Under the pieces are notes generated by a model, which was given only the letters and a program-made list of their open reading frames with translations, made no database searches and was not told the origin of the DNA. Position numbers and translations under genes: made by a program. A stretch of 64,000 nucleotides of DNA from NCBI RefSeq assembly GCF_000262305.1, contig NC_017910.1, forward strand, positions 3,596,001 through 3,660,000. The letters run 5' to 3'. Positions 25,477 through 33,726 of the stretch are shown here, one piece after another (the stretch's first letter is position 1; each line of letters begins with the position of its first letter). This DNA comes from Shimwellia blattae DSM 4481 = NBRC 105725 (GTDB lineage: Bacteria; Pseudomonadota; Gammaproteobacteria; Enterobacterales; Enterobacteriaceae).

Positions 25477-25520
25477 TTGCAAATGAATAAACATCCATAT
25501 AAATTGAATTTTAATTCAAC
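25477..25520 (+). promoter_or_regulatory. argI promoter with tandem ARG boxes
   Basis: Two 18-bp ArgR sites are separated by 3 bp: 25482-25499 (core TGAAT-AAAC-ATCCA) and 25503-25520 (core TGAAT-TTTA-ATTCA, a perfect palindrome). This spacing is standard for an ArgR hexamer. TTGCAA at 25477-25482 and TATAAA at 25498-25503 are promoter candidates covered by the boxes, with a suboptimal 15-nt spacer. Confidence 0.9.
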
Positions 25521-25546
25521 AAGTGGCCTATGCCATGGAGGTTCAA

Positions 25547-26554
25547 ATGCACGCTCTGTATCACAAATCATTCCTGAAATTACTCGACTTTACCCCTGCC
25601 CAGGTGCTGGGTTTCGTGGCCCTGGCCGCTAAGCTCAAACATGACAAAAAAAGCGGAACCGAAGTCCCGCTACTCACCGGTAAAAATATCGCGCTCATCT
25701 TCGAAAAAGACTCAACGCGAACCCGTTGCTCTTTCGAAGTTGCCGCGTATGACCAGGGCGCGCGCGTCACCTACCTTGGCTCTTCCGGTAACCAGATTGG
25801 CCACAAAGAATCCATTAAAGATACCGCCCGGGTGCTGGGCAGCATGTACGACGGTATTCAGTACCGGGGTTACGGCCAGGAGATTGTTGAAACGCTGGCC
25901 GCCTATTCCGGGGTGCCGGTGTGGAACGGCCTGACGGACGAGTTCCACCCTACCCAGCTGCTGGCCGATCTGCTGACCATGCAGGAGCAGCTGCCGGGCA
26001 AAAGTTTTAATGACATGACCCTGGTCTACGCCGGGGATGCCCGTAATAACATGGGCAACTCCATGCTGGAAGCCGCCGCCCTCACCGGCCTGGATCTGCG
26101 CCTGGTGGCCCCGAAGGCCTGCTGGCCAGATCCGGCCCTGGTGGCAGAGTGCGAAGCGCTGGGGAAACAAACCGGCGCCAGAATCACCCTGACTGAAGAT
26201 ATCGCCAGCGGCGTAAAAGGCGCGGACTTTATCTATACGGATGTCTGGGTATCCATGGGCGAGCCAAAAGAGAAGTGGGCCGAGCGTATCGCCCTGCTGC
26301 GTGACTATCAGGTGAATAAGCAGATGCTCGATCTCACCGGTAATCCGCAGGTGAAATTCCTGCACTGTCTGCCTGCATTCCATGATGATCAGACCACCAT
26401 GGGTAAACAGATGGCGGAAACCTACGGCCTGCACGGCGGTATGGAAGTAACGGATGAGGTGTTTGAATCAGAAAACAGCGTGGTGTTTGCCCAGGCGGAA
26501 AACCGCATGCACACCATTAAAGCGGTGATGGTCGCCACCCTGGCGAAGCCGTAA
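25547..26554 (+). CDS. argI: Ornithine carbamoyltransferase ArgI
   Basis: Makes citrulline from ornithine and carbamoyl phosphate in arginine biosynthesis; cytosolic homotrimer. The 335-residue protein has the carbamoyl-phosphate site STRTRCSFE near 55-63, the HPTQLLADLLTMQE block, and the ornithine loops DVWVSMGE and HCLPAFHD. The start at 25547 has GGAGG five nt upstream; the longer frame from 25523 begins next to the ARG box. Arginine represses through ArgR. It converges with tabA. Confidence 0.97.
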   Translation: MHALYHKSFLKLLDFTPAQVLGFVALAAKLKHDKKSGTEVPLLTGKNIALIFEKDSTRTRCSFEVAAYDQGARVTYLGSSGNQIGHKESIKDTARVLGSMYDGIQYRGYGQEIVETLAAYSGVPVWNGLTDEFHPTQLLADLLTMQEQLPGKSFNDMTLVYAGDARNNMGNSMLEAAALTGLDLRLVAPKACWPDPALVAECEALGKQTGARITLTEDIASGVKGADFIYTDVWVSMGEPKEKWAERIALLRDYQVNKQMLDLTGNPQVKFLHCLPAFHDDQTTMGKQMAETYGLHGGMEVTDEVFESENSVVFAQAENRMHTIKAVMVATLAKP

Positions 26555-26558
26555 CAGC

Positions 26559-26588
26559 TGCGGAGCGGGCGCCACTGCCCGCTCCGCA
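26559..26588. terminator. Hairpin between convergent argI and tabA
   Basis: A perfect 12-bp stem, TGCGGAGCGGGC (26559-26570) and GCCCGCTCCGCA (26577-26588), loop GCCACT. No T-run on either side, but the position between convergent stops suggests transcript ends. Confidence 0.6.
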
Positions 26589-26595
26589 AACAGGA

Positions 26596-27048
26596 TTATT
26601 CCATGCGCATTTTTACCACAACTTTGCGCACTTTTGCCGGGTCACCCACCGCGCACAGCGGTTTGTGTACTTCGCCCGGGTAGAACACCACAAAATCCCC
26701 TGCACTGAGGATCACGGTCTTCTCCTGTTCCCCTTTTGCCAGGAAGGCGATATCTTTCTCCGCCAGCCAGTCAGTATCCGGCTTACCTGCCGGCAGGGTG
26801 CTGAATGTCATCCCTTCCATTCCCCGCATCACAATCTGGATATCCAGGTAACGCGCGTGGTACTCCGCACGGCGATCGGCAAAAGGCTCAGTGCTGTCTT
26901 CAGATACCAGCATAAACAGCCGGTCACCATCGATATCATGCTTACCCAGCGCCGTTTCCGGGGTAACGTGCTGTTTAACATGCTCAATAGCCTGGCGCAG
27001 TTCCGCCGGCAGCCATGATTGCAGTGAATGAATATTGCCAATGATCAT
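26596..27048 (-). CDS. tabA: YhcH/YjgK/YiaL family protein TabA
   Basis: A 150-residue cupin-like protein of the DUF386 family, equal in size to E. coli TabA (YjgK), which affects biofilm formation and responds to toxin-antitoxin systems there. Motifs include GKHDIDGDRLFMLVSED, RRAEYHARYLDIQIV, FSTLPAGKPDTDW and the metal-site region FYPGEVHKPLC. Relatives bind sugar derivatives (EbgC, YiaL). Its enzymatic role is unknown. A nested palindrome lies just upstream. Confidence 0.92.
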   Translation of the reverse strand: MIIGNIHSLQSWLPAELRQAIEHVKQHVTPETALGKHDIDGDRLFMLVSEDSTEPFADRRAEYHARYLDIQIVMRGMEGMTFSTLPAGKPDTDWLAEKDIAFLAKGEQEKTVILSAGDFVVFYPGEVHKPLCAVGDPAKVRKVVVKMRME

Positions 27049-27060
27049 CGGAGTCCCCTG

Positions 27061-27085
27061 TTTAAAATCAAAACAATGTTTTAAA
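27061..27085 (-). promoter_or_regulatory. Palindromic site upstream of tabA
   Basis: TTTAAAA (27061-27067) and TTTTAAA (27079-27085) flank a tighter repeat AAAAC-AAT-GTTTT (27070-27082). It sits 13-37 nt upstream of the tabA ATG, in the position of an operator. The protein that binds is not known. Confidence 0.5.
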
Positions 27086-27188
27086 TTTATTTATACGCTT
27101 CACCGGCCCGGGGCTCCAGCCCTTTTGGTTAAAAACCTGCGATAGCGCATAATTGCCGGTAAATCCCACAATACCGACTTGCACACTG

Positions 27189-28499
27189 TCAGACATTGCG
27201 CATTTCAAAACGCGGTGAAATCAGCCCGTACAGTGTCCAGCCCAGGAAGGTGACTATCGCACCATACATCATGGCCTGCTCACCGGAGGAGTACAGGGCA
27301 TAGAAGCTGTACAGCGCCCCGACCAGCGCAATGATATTGGATGCCCGGGCCTTAGCCGGTGCCACTTTCGCCGCTTTCTGAATTACCATCAGCGCCGCCA
27401 TGGACAGGATATAAGGAATAATATTGGTCACCACGGCCAGGTTAACCAGCACGTTGAACTGGCGGTTCAGCGACGGGCTAATGGTCATAAACGACAGCAG
27501 CGTCTGGATAATCACAATCACCAGCATCCCTTTTAACGGGGCATCGGCTTTGGTGACCCGGGAGAATACCCGCGGGAAGTAGCCTTCATCTGCTGAGGAT
27601 TTAAAGACCTGGGCGATGGTGAACTGCCAGCCCAGCAGGGAGCCACAGCAGGAGATAACCATCAGCGCGGTAACCACTTTACCGATTGTCGGGTTAAAGA
27701 TATGGGCAAAAGCCATCCCGAACGGGGCGGTTGAATTCGCCAGATCCATATTCGGCACAATACCGGCAATCACGTTAGTGGAGACGATATAAATCACCGC
27801 CGCACCCAGTGTCCCGCCCAGTACCGCGATAGGGACGTTCTTCTCCGGGTTTTCTACCGCGTCGGTATTCGCACAGGCAGATTCCAGCCCCAGGAAGGCC
27901 CACAGCGTCATAGAAATAGAGGCACTGATCGCTTCAAAAATCGGTGCGTGATGCGGGTTCCAGGCCTCGGCATACATTGACGGGCTAAACCAGAACCAGC
28001 CAAAAATAGACAAACCAACTACCGGAATAATGACACCCCAGACGGTGATCCCGCTGATCTGGCCGGTAATGCGCGCGCCCCCGAAGTTCGCAATGGTACA
28101 TACCCACAGCACGGCAATGGTCGCAATACAGATAGCCACCGGGGATAAAGAGGCACCAAACAGGTCAGTACCATAACCTACCGCTGAAATTGCAATCGCG
28201 ATATTGGCAATAAGCAGGGATACCCCGTAGGTATAGTTCGCCATAAAGTTACCGGCTTTCCCGAAGGCATATTCCGCATAGCCCCCCATCCCGCCGGATT
28301 TTTTACTGAACATCCCGCACTTGGCGAATGCCCAGGCAAGGGCCATCGATCCCACCGCGGTTACCAGCCAGGAGACAATAGAAATTGTCCCGACTTCAGC
28401 CAGCTTGGTGGGCAGCATAATAATCCCGGATCCCATCATATTCACGGCAGTTAAAATGGTGAGCTGTACCACACCCATTTTATTTTTTGCTGTACTCAT
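27189..28499 (-). CDS. potE: Putrescine-ornithine antiporter PotE
   Basis: APC-family inner-membrane antiporter exchanging external ornithine for internal putrescine, the transport half of the SpeF acid-resistance pair. 436 residues, about 12 helices, beginning MSTAKNKMGVVQLTILTAVN at 28499; the longer frame from 28559 lies in a hairpin. The substrate motif NMMGSGIIMLPTKLAEVG, GGMGGYAEYAFG and LWAFLGLESACANTD are characteristic. It is downstream of speF with a structured 192-bp gap. Confidence 0.96.
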   Translation of the reverse strand: MSTAKNKMGVVQLTILTAVNMMGSGIIMLPTKLAEVGTISIVSWLVTAVGSMALAWAFAKCGMFSKKSGGMGGYAEYAFGKAGNFMANYTYGVSLLIANIAIAISAVGYGTDLFGASLSPVAICIATIAVLWVCTIANFGGARITGQISGITVWGVIIPVVGLSIFGWFWFSPSMYAEAWNPHHAPIFEAISASISMTLWAFLGLESACANTDAVENPEKNVPIAVLGGTLGAAVIYIVSTNVIAGIVPNMDLANSTAPFGMAFAHIFNPTIGKVVTALMVISCCGSLLGWQFTIAQVFKSSADEGYFPRVFSRVTKADAPLKGMLVIVIIQTLLSFMTISPSLNRQFNVLVNLAVVTNIIPYILSMAALMVIQKAAKVAPAKARASNIIALVGALYSFYALYSSGEQAMMYGAIVTFLGWTLYGLISPRFEMRNV

Positions 28500-28521
28500 A
28501 ATATTTATCCTGCTTTTGAGC

Positions 28522-28559
28522 GTGGGGATTGTGCATATCATGCACTGCCCAATCCCCAC
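28522..28559 (-). other. Intercistronic hairpin upstream of potE
   Basis: GTGGGGATT (28522-28530) pairs with AATCCCCAC (28551-28559), enclosing a second stem GTGCA-TATCA-TGCAC (28531-28545). On the speF-potE mRNA it would stand 22-60 nt before the potE start codon. It may set the relative yield of the two genes or stabilise the potE message. Confidence 0.6.
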
Positions 28560-28691
28560 TTATAAGGATCTGCCCTTCAGATTACTTGCCTGGCTATATG
28601 TTGTGGGCGTAAATAACCCCGCCCGTTAACTACTGCCTGTATCGGTGGGGCAGTCAGCGGTGTTTTCACCTGCCAGGGAAGATCCGTATTA

Positions 28692-30860
28692 TTATTTATT
28701 TTTCAGTACATATCCGAAGGCGTGCTGTAATCCGTCTTCACCTTTCTGGATATAAACGCCCTGCAATTCAGGTGCGAAACCAGGCAGCAGGTTAATCCCC
28801 TCTTCCAGCGCCAGGAAATAACGCTGTACCGCGCCGCCCCATACTTCACCCGGAACAACACACAGCACTCCCGGAGGATACGGCAGAGCACCTTCTGCGG
28901 CGATCCGGCCTTCAATCTGGCTTAATGGCACCAGATCAATATTGCCACGCACATATTCCAGATAAGCCTCACGCGGGTTCATCACCATTTTCGGGAAATT
29001 CGCTTTACGGAACATCTCTTTTTGCAGCGTTTTCACATCGTAGCTGACATAAAGATCATGCATTTCCTGGCACAGGCGGCGAATAGAATATCCGCGATAA
29101 CGTTCTTCATTATTGGCATACAGAGCAGGCAGCACTTCAGATAACGGTGCGTCTTCATCCAGCAGGCGTTCAAAGCGGGCAATCTGAGCCACCAGATGCT
29201 GCAGTTTCGCCATATCTTCTGCCGGTGTCATCAGGAACAGAATGGAGTTCAGGTCGCATTTTTCCGGGACGATACCATTCTCACGCAGGAAGTTAGCCAG
29301 GATGGTGGCCGGCACCCCGAAGGACTCATATTCACCGGTGGCGGTATTAATCCCCGGGGTGGTGAGCATCAGTTTGCAGGGGTCAACAAAATACTGGTGA
29401 TCCGCATACCCTTCAAACGCATGCCAGCGTTCGCCCGGGATAAAGTTAAAGAAGCGCAGATCGTTGGCCATCTCTTCCGTGTCGTGATCTTCCCATTTTT
29501 TACCGTTCACGGTAGCAGGGATAAACGGCTTGATATGGTGGCAGAGTTTTAACAGCAGCTTACGGGCTTCGATACCGTTTTTCACACACTCCAGCCACAT
29601 GCGTTTACCGCTGGCCCCTTCGTGCATTTTGGCGTTCACGTCCAGGGCGGCAAACAGCGGATAGAACGGGCTGGTAGAGGCGTGCATCATAAAGGCGTTA
29701 TTCATGCGTTTATGGTTAACGTAACGCGCCTGGCCTTTGATATGGCTGTCTTTTTTGTGGATTTGTGAGGTCTGGGAGAAGCCAGCCTGCTGTTTGTGTA
29801 CTGACTGGGTAACCAGGATGCCCGGATCGTTTTCATTCAGATCCAGCAGCAGCGGTGAGCAGTCTTTCATCATCGGAATAAACTGTTCATACCCCACCCA
29901 GGCGGAGTCAAACAGGATGTAATCACACAGGTGACCAATCTTATCCACGACCTGACGGGCGTTGTAGATGGTCCCGTCATAGGTGCCTAACTGGATCACC
30001 GCCAGGCGGAACGGGCGGGCCTCTTTGGCGCGCTGCGGGGCAACCTCGTTAATCAGGCCGCGCAGGTACGCTTCCGAGAAGCAATGAGAATCAATACCGC
30101 CAATGAAGCCATACGGGTTACGTGCTGTCTCCAGATATACCGGGGTTGCACCGGCTTGCAGCAGCGCGCCGTGGTGGATGGATTTGTGGTTGTTTCGGTC
30201 AAACAATACCAGATCGCCGGGCGCAAGTAGTGCATTCAGAACCACCTTATTGGAAGACGATGTACCGTTCAGTACGAAATACGTTTTATCCGCATTATAG
30301 ACTTTAGCCGCGTGCTGCTGAGCTTCACAGGGTGCCCCTTCGTGAATCAGCAAGTCACCCATGGCCACGTCGGCGTTACACAGGTCAGAACGGAACAGGG
30401 TTTCGCCAAAGTAGTCAAAGAACTGGCGGCCTGCCGGGTGGCGGCGGTAGAACTGCCCGCCCTGGTGCCCCGGGCAGTCAAAGGCGGCATAGCCCTTGCT
30501 GACATAATCCTTCAGGCGGCCAAAGAACGGCGGCAGCATGTCTTTTTCATATTTTTCTGCGGCGGCTTCTACCTGTTTACCGTAGAAGTCACCGTTGCCG
30601 TCGTTGGTGTCAATCACACCGGTAACGCGCGGCAGCACGTCTGCATCCAGCGTCTCCTGGCAGCAGGAGGCCACAAATACCGGGATATTAAACCCCGTCT
30701 CTTCAATGTGTGTCAGGGTGCCATTCGCGGCATCTTCGGCAGAAAGAACCACTGCGGAAACATCGGTTAAATCGCTGCTGTGAATATCAACGGTTTCACG
30801 TACGGTATCAAAGCTATTCAGCACACCATTACTGACCGCTATTTTATTTAACGTAGACAT
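28692..30860 (-). CDS. speF: Inducible ornithine decarboxylase SpeF
   Basis: PLP enzyme converting ornithine to putrescine and CO2, consuming a proton. 722 residues with the wing, large and C-terminal domains of bacterial fold III-like Orn/Lys/Arg decarboxylases. The PLP lysine is Lys356 in TQSVHKQQAGFS; the substrate and cofactor region includes GTSSSNKVV and DRNNHKSIHHG. Induced at low pH with ornithine in relatives. It follows a 345-nt leader after the speFL arrest ORF and is co-transcribed with potE. Confidence 0.97.
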   Translation of the reverse strand: MSTLNKIAVSNGVLNSFDTVRETVDIHSSDLTDVSAVVLSAEDAANGTLTHIEETGFNIPVFVASCCQETLDADVLPRVTGVIDTNDGNGDFYGKQVEAAAEKYEKDMLPPFFGRLKDYVSKGYAAFDCPGHQGGQFYRRHPAGRQFFDYFGETLFRSDLCNADVAMGDLLIHEGAPCEAQQHAAKVYNADKTYFVLNGTSSSNKVVLNALLAPGDLVLFDRNNHKSIHHGALLQAGATPVYLETARNPYGFIGGIDSHCFSEAYLRGLINEVAPQRAKEARPFRLAVIQLGTYDGTIYNARQVVDKIGHLCDYILFDSAWVGYEQFIPMMKDCSPLLLDLNENDPGILVTQSVHKQQAGFSQTSQIHKKDSHIKGQARYVNHKRMNNAFMMHASTSPFYPLFAALDVNAKMHEGASGKRMWLECVKNGIEARKLLLKLCHHIKPFIPATVNGKKWEDHDTEEMANDLRFFNFIPGERWHAFEGYADHQYFVDPCKLMLTTPGINTATGEYESFGVPATILANFLRENGIVPEKCDLNSILFLMTPAEDMAKLQHLVAQIARFERLLDEDAPLSEVLPALYANNEERYRGYSIRRLCQEMHDLYVSYDVKTLQKEMFRKANFPKMVMNPREAYLEYVRGNIDLVPLSQIEGRIAAEGALPYPPGVLCVVPGEVWGGAVQRYFLALEEGINLLPGFAPELQGVYIQKGEDGLQHAFGYVLKNK

Positions 30861-31205
30861 TTATTTACTCATCTCATTATCTGGTTATTACGCAGACAAT
30901 AGCAATGCGTAACACGCCAGGTGTTTAATTCCCTTCGATCGCAAAGATCGAATAATCTTTATTTTGGGCGTACTCATCCCCCGGGAGAAATAACACTCCC
31001 GCATCAGGTGAATAAAATTAATTGCGCAGCCAACCCCGGCCGAATCAAACAGCAGTAATTTTATTCAGATAATATTCAGAGGAAACGCCAGTGCGGCATA
31101 ATTCAGGCCAGACGAAAACATAACGGCAAAAGATTACGATACCCAAACAGTGGGCAGAAATAGTTTTATGTTTTCCGAAGACAGCACAAAATTATGCGCA
31201 GGCCA
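30861..31205 (-). promoter_or_regulatory. speF leader between speFL and speF
   Basis: This untranslated 345-nt stretch contains no further convincing ORF. In E. coli and Salmonella the equivalent segment carries the Rho-dependent termination region that a stalled ribosome on speFL shields. GATC-rich stems such as TTCGATC/GATCGAA near 30935-30951 are visible. The Rho role here is inferred from gene order. Confidence 0.55.
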
Positions 31206-31331
31206 TTAGCTGGCCAGGAGAGAGGATCTTTTAGAATTGAAAGTATGGAAGTCGAAGCAACTACGATGAGAAACCATCATAATATGCGTTACCCGCCGAA
31301 TGTGCGGCCATGATCTATTGTTATTTTCCAT
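31206..31331 (-). CDS. speFL: Ornithine-sensing leader peptide SpeFL, extended form
   Basis: A 41-codon ORF in the speF leader. Residues 9-18 read PHIRRVTHIM, and 22-23 HR, 26-29 FDFH and 31-32 FN follow at the spacing of the known SpeFL arrest peptide. In E. coli and Salmonella this peptide (34 residues) traps ornithine in the ribosome tunnel, stalls near its end and prevents Rho termination before speF. Codons 12-13 are CGG CGG, a rare Arg pair. This version continues seven codons past the usual end (KRSSLLAS). FHFF is FHTF here. A GGTGA ribosome site lies 7 nt before the ATG. The reference comparison is from memory. Confidence 0.9.
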   Translation of the reverse strand: MENNNRSWPHIRRVTHIMMVSHRSCFDFHTFNSKRSSLLAS

Positions 31332-31366
31332 ATAAATCACCATTTAGTCCGTAAAAGACAGGACCG

Positions 31367-31407
31367 ATTATATGTCTGAGAAAAATTAAAAATGTGACGC
31401 ACATCAA
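31367..31407 (-). promoter_or_regulatory. speFL-speF-potE promoter with a CRP/FNR-like site
   Basis: The minus strand has a perfect TATAAT (31372-31367). On the plus strand TGTGA-CGCACA-TCAAC (31392-31407 region, match from T at 31393) fits a CRP site in 8 of 10 key bases; the reverse reading TTGAT-GTGC-GTCAC resembles FNR. Its centre would be about 41 bp before the expected start, a class II position. No good -35 is seen, consistent with activator dependence. Confidence 0.6.
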
Positions 31408-31536
31408 CTTTAATGAGAAACCCGGAATAATTGTCCGGAGAATGACGTACATATCAAACAAGAGCATGAGGCGTAAGCCAAAAAGACAGTGTTTTTAACT
31501 AAAAAGCAGCTATCTGGCCGACTAAATAATTTATGC

Positions 31537-31564
31537 TTGCCGCCGGTCGCCACATGCGTATAAT
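31537..31564 (+). promoter_or_regulatory. pyrBI promoter
   Basis: TTGCCG (31537-31542) and perfect TATAAT (31559-31564), 16 nt apart, 26 nt before the pyrL start codon. Confidence 0.75.
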
Positions 31565-31589
31565 GCCGGACGATTTGCCGGGAGGACAT

Positions 31590-31742
31590 ATGACACTGCA
31601 CGCTGGACAACTTTCCCCGTCCGGGCGCCTGAAAACGGGTGCCGCCGTAGCGTTTTTCTTTCCGTTGCATACCTGTTTTTCGAAAGCCCCTCAACCGAGG
31701 GGCTTTTTTTTGACCAAAATTTGTCCTGCGCACCGCGACTGA
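31590..31742 (+). CDS. pyrL: pyrBI operon leader peptide PyrL
   Basis: A 50-residue leader peptide with a strong GGGAGGA site just before its ATG. It contains the FFFPLHTCF segment typical of PyrL, encoded by a U-rich transcript where RNA polymerase pauses when UTP is low. Its reading frame runs through the attenuator hairpin and ends 10 nt before pyrB, so a closely following ribosome disrupts the terminator. The E. coli peptide is 44 residues; the alignment is clear around FFFPL and the RGFF segment. Confidence 0.9.
   Translation: MTLHAGQLSPSGRLKTGAAVAFFFPLHTCFSKAPQPRGFFLTKICPAHRD
31683..31711 (+). terminator. pyrBI attenuator
   Basis: AAAGCCCCTC (31683-31692), loop AACC, GAGGGGCTTT (31697-31706) and eight T. 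It lies inside pyrL, 42 nt before pyrB. UTP-sensitive coupling of transcription and translation is the known mechanism. Confidence 0.94.
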
Positions 31743-31752
31743 GGAGACAGCC

Positions 31753-32688
31753 ATGGCCAACCCGCTCTACCATAAACACATTATTTCAATTAACGATCTA
31801 AGCCGTGATGAACTGGAACTGGTGCTGGCAACGGCGGCCAGCCTGAAGGCGAACCCTCAGCCCGAGCTGTTAAAACACAAAGTGATCGCCAGCTGCTTTT
31901 TTGAGGCGTCCACCCGTACCCGCCTCTCTTTTGAGACCTCCATCCACCGTCTTGGCGCGTCGGTGGTGGGCTTTTCCGACAGCAGCAATACGTCGCTCGG
32001 CAAAAAAGGGGAAACCCTGGCCGACACCATTTCGGTTATCAGCACCTATGTGGATGCGATTGTCATGCGCCACCCTCAGGAAGGGGCCGCCCGCCTGGCA
32101 ACGGAGTTCTCCGGCGGGATCCCGGTGGTAAATGCCGGTGACGGCGCGAACCAGCACCCCACCCAGACCCTGCTGGATCTGTTCACCATTCGTGAAACCC
32201 AGGGGCGCCTGGAAAACCTGAATATCGCCATGGTGGGGGATCTGAAGTATGGCCGCACGGTCCACTCCCTGACCCAGGCGCTGGCGAAGTTTAGCGGTAA
32301 CCGGTTCTACTTTATCGCCCCGGATGCGCTGGCTATGCCCCAGTACATCCTCGATATGCTGGATGAGAAAGGCATCGCCTGGAGCCTGCATGAAAACATG
32401 GAAGAGGTGATGGGCGAGCTGGATATTCTGTATATGACCCGGGTACAAAAAGAGCGCCTTGACCCGTCAGAGTATGCCAACGTGAAGGCGCAGTTTATTC
32501 TGCGGGCGGCGGATCTTACCGGCGCCCGGGACAATATGAAGGTGCTGCACCCACTGCCGCGTATTGATGAAATCACCACCGACGTAGACACCACCCCACA
32601 CGCCTGGTACTTCCAGCAGGCGGGGAACGGTATTTTTGCCCGCCAGGCACTTCTGGCACTGGTTCTGAATCGCGATCTGGCACTGTAA
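31753..32688 (+). CDS. pyrB: Aspartate carbamoyltransferase catalytic chain PyrB
   Basis: Catalytic subunit of ATCase, forming carbamoyl aspartate in pyrimidine synthesis. 311 residues as in E. coli. The carbamoyl-phosphate site is Ser53-Thr-Arg-Thr-Arg57, the flexible 80s loop follows with Lys84-type residues near SNTSLGKKGE, and the aspartate site includes HPLPRIDEI. A GAGGAGA ribosome site overlaps the pyrL stop. It forms a dodecamer with PyrI. Confidence 0.98.
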   Translation: MANPLYHKHIISINDLSRDELELVLATAASLKANPQPELLKHKVIASCFFEASTRTRLSFETSIHRLGASVVGFSDSSNTSLGKKGETLADTISVISTYVDAIVMRHPQEGAARLATEFSGGIPVVNAGDGANQHPTQTLLDLFTIRETQGRLENLNIAMVGDLKYGRTVHSLTQALAKFSGNRFYFIAPDALAMPQYILDMLDEKGIAWSLHENMEEVMGELDILYMTRVQKERLDPSEYANVKAQFILRAADLTGARDNMKVLHPLPRIDEITTDVDTTPHAWYFQQAGNGIFARQALLALVLNRDLAL

Positions 32689-32701
32689 GGGGGAACTGAC
32701 G

Positions 32702-33163
32702 ATGACACACGATAATAAATTACAGGTAGAAGCCATTAACCGCGGCACCGTAATTGACCATATTCCGGCTCAGGTCGGGTTCAAACTGCTGACCCTGTTC
32801 CGCCTGACCGAAACCGATGCACGTATCACCATCGGCCTGAATCTGCCCTCCCGGGAGCTGGGGCGCAAAGACCTTATCAAAATTGAGAACACCTTCCTCA
32901 CTGACGATCAGGTTAACCAGCTGGCCCTCTATGCCCCCCACGCTACAGTAAACCGTATCGACAACTACACGGTGGTGGGTAAATCGAGCCCGATTCTGCC
33001 TGACCATATTGATAATGTCCTCACCTGCCCGAACAGCAACTGCATCAGCCGCAGCGAGCCGGTCAGCTCCAGTTTCCGGGTGATCCGCCGCGCGGCGGAT
33101 ATCAGCCTGAAGTGCAAATACTGTGAGAAAGAGTTCACCCAGCAGGTGGTTCTGGCAGGATAG
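32702..33163 (+). CDS. pyrI: Aspartate carbamoyltransferase regulatory chain PyrI
   Basis: Regulatory subunit of ATCase binding CTP, UTP and ATP. 153 residues as in E. coli. The allosteric nucleotide domain starts at the N-terminus (NRGTVIDHIPAQVGFKLL), and the zinc domain has the four cysteines CPNSNC and CKYC that join it to PyrB. It starts 13 nt after pyrB and is followed by a terminator. Confidence 0.97.
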   Translation: MTHDNKLQVEAINRGTVIDHIPAQVGFKLLTLFRLTETDARITIGLNLPSRELGRKDLIKIENTFLTDDQVNQLALYAPHATVNRIDNYTVVGKSSPILPDHIDNVLTCPNSNCISRSEPVSSSFRVIRRAADISLKCKYCEKEFTQQVVLAG

Positions 33164-33181
33164 CACTGGAAATGGTCAACG

Positions 33182-33208
33182 GCCCTCCTATAATGGGAGG
33201 GCTTTTTT
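33182..33208 (+). terminator. Terminator after pyrI
   Basis: GCCCTCC (33182-33188) and GGAGGGC (33196-33202) around a seven-base loop, followed by six T. Confidence 0.9.
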
Positions 33209-33283
33209 ATTGTCCGATCTGCTCAGCTGGCCAGCATTATGCTCTGCCAGCAGAGCTGTACCTTAGAAATTTCAGGAGAAAAT

Positions 33284-33667
33284 ATGTCAGTCATCAGTAC
33301 GGAACGCGCACCCGCCGCCATCGGTCCTTATGTCCAGGGCGTTGATCTGGGCAGTATGGTTATCACCTCTGGTCAGATCCCGGTCGATCCTAAAACCGGT
33401 GCCGTTGCCGATGACGTGGCCGCCCAGGCTCGTCAGTCACTGGAGAACGTCAAAGCCATCGTGGAAGCCGCTGGTCTGAAAGTGGGCGATATCATCAAGA
33501 CCACGGTATTTGTTAAAGATCTGAACGATTTTGGCGTGGTCAATGCCACTTACGAAGCGTTCTTCACCGAACATCAGGCTGTGTTCCCGGCCCGCTCCTG
33601 TGTGGAAGTGGCCCGCCTGCCAAAAGACGTGAAAATCGAAATTGAAGCGATTGCCGTGCGCCGCTAA
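33284..33667 (+). CDS. ridA: 2-iminobutanoate/2-iminopropanoate deaminase RidA
   Basis: Cytosolic trimeric enzyme that hydrolyses reactive enamines/imines made by PLP dehydratases. 127 residues, YjgF/YER057c family. The signature ARSCVEVARLPKDVKIEIEA contains the conserved catalytic Arg; GPYVQGVDLG and ITSGQIPVDPKTG are typical. Start at 33284 with an AGGAGAA site; the longer frame from 33239 lacks homology. It has its usual place after pyrBI. Confidence 0.97.
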   Translation: MSVISTERAPAAIGPYVQGVDLGSMVITSGQIPVDPKTGAVADDVAAQARQSLENVKAIVEAAGLKVGDIIKTTVFVKDLNDFGVVNATYEAFFTEHQAVFPARSCVEVARLPKDVKIEIEAIAVRR

Positions 33668-33685
33668 CCGCGCAGGGAAAAACGC

Positions 33686-33714
33686 AAAAACGGGCCACTG
33701 AAGGCCCGTTTTTT
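33686..33714. terminator. Bidirectional terminator between ridA and the TRAP genes
   Basis: An A-run with AACGGGCC and GGCCCGTT followed by a T-run (33686-33714). It can serve convergent ridA and dctM. Confidence 0.88.
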
Positions 33715-33726
33715 ATTGTCACAACC

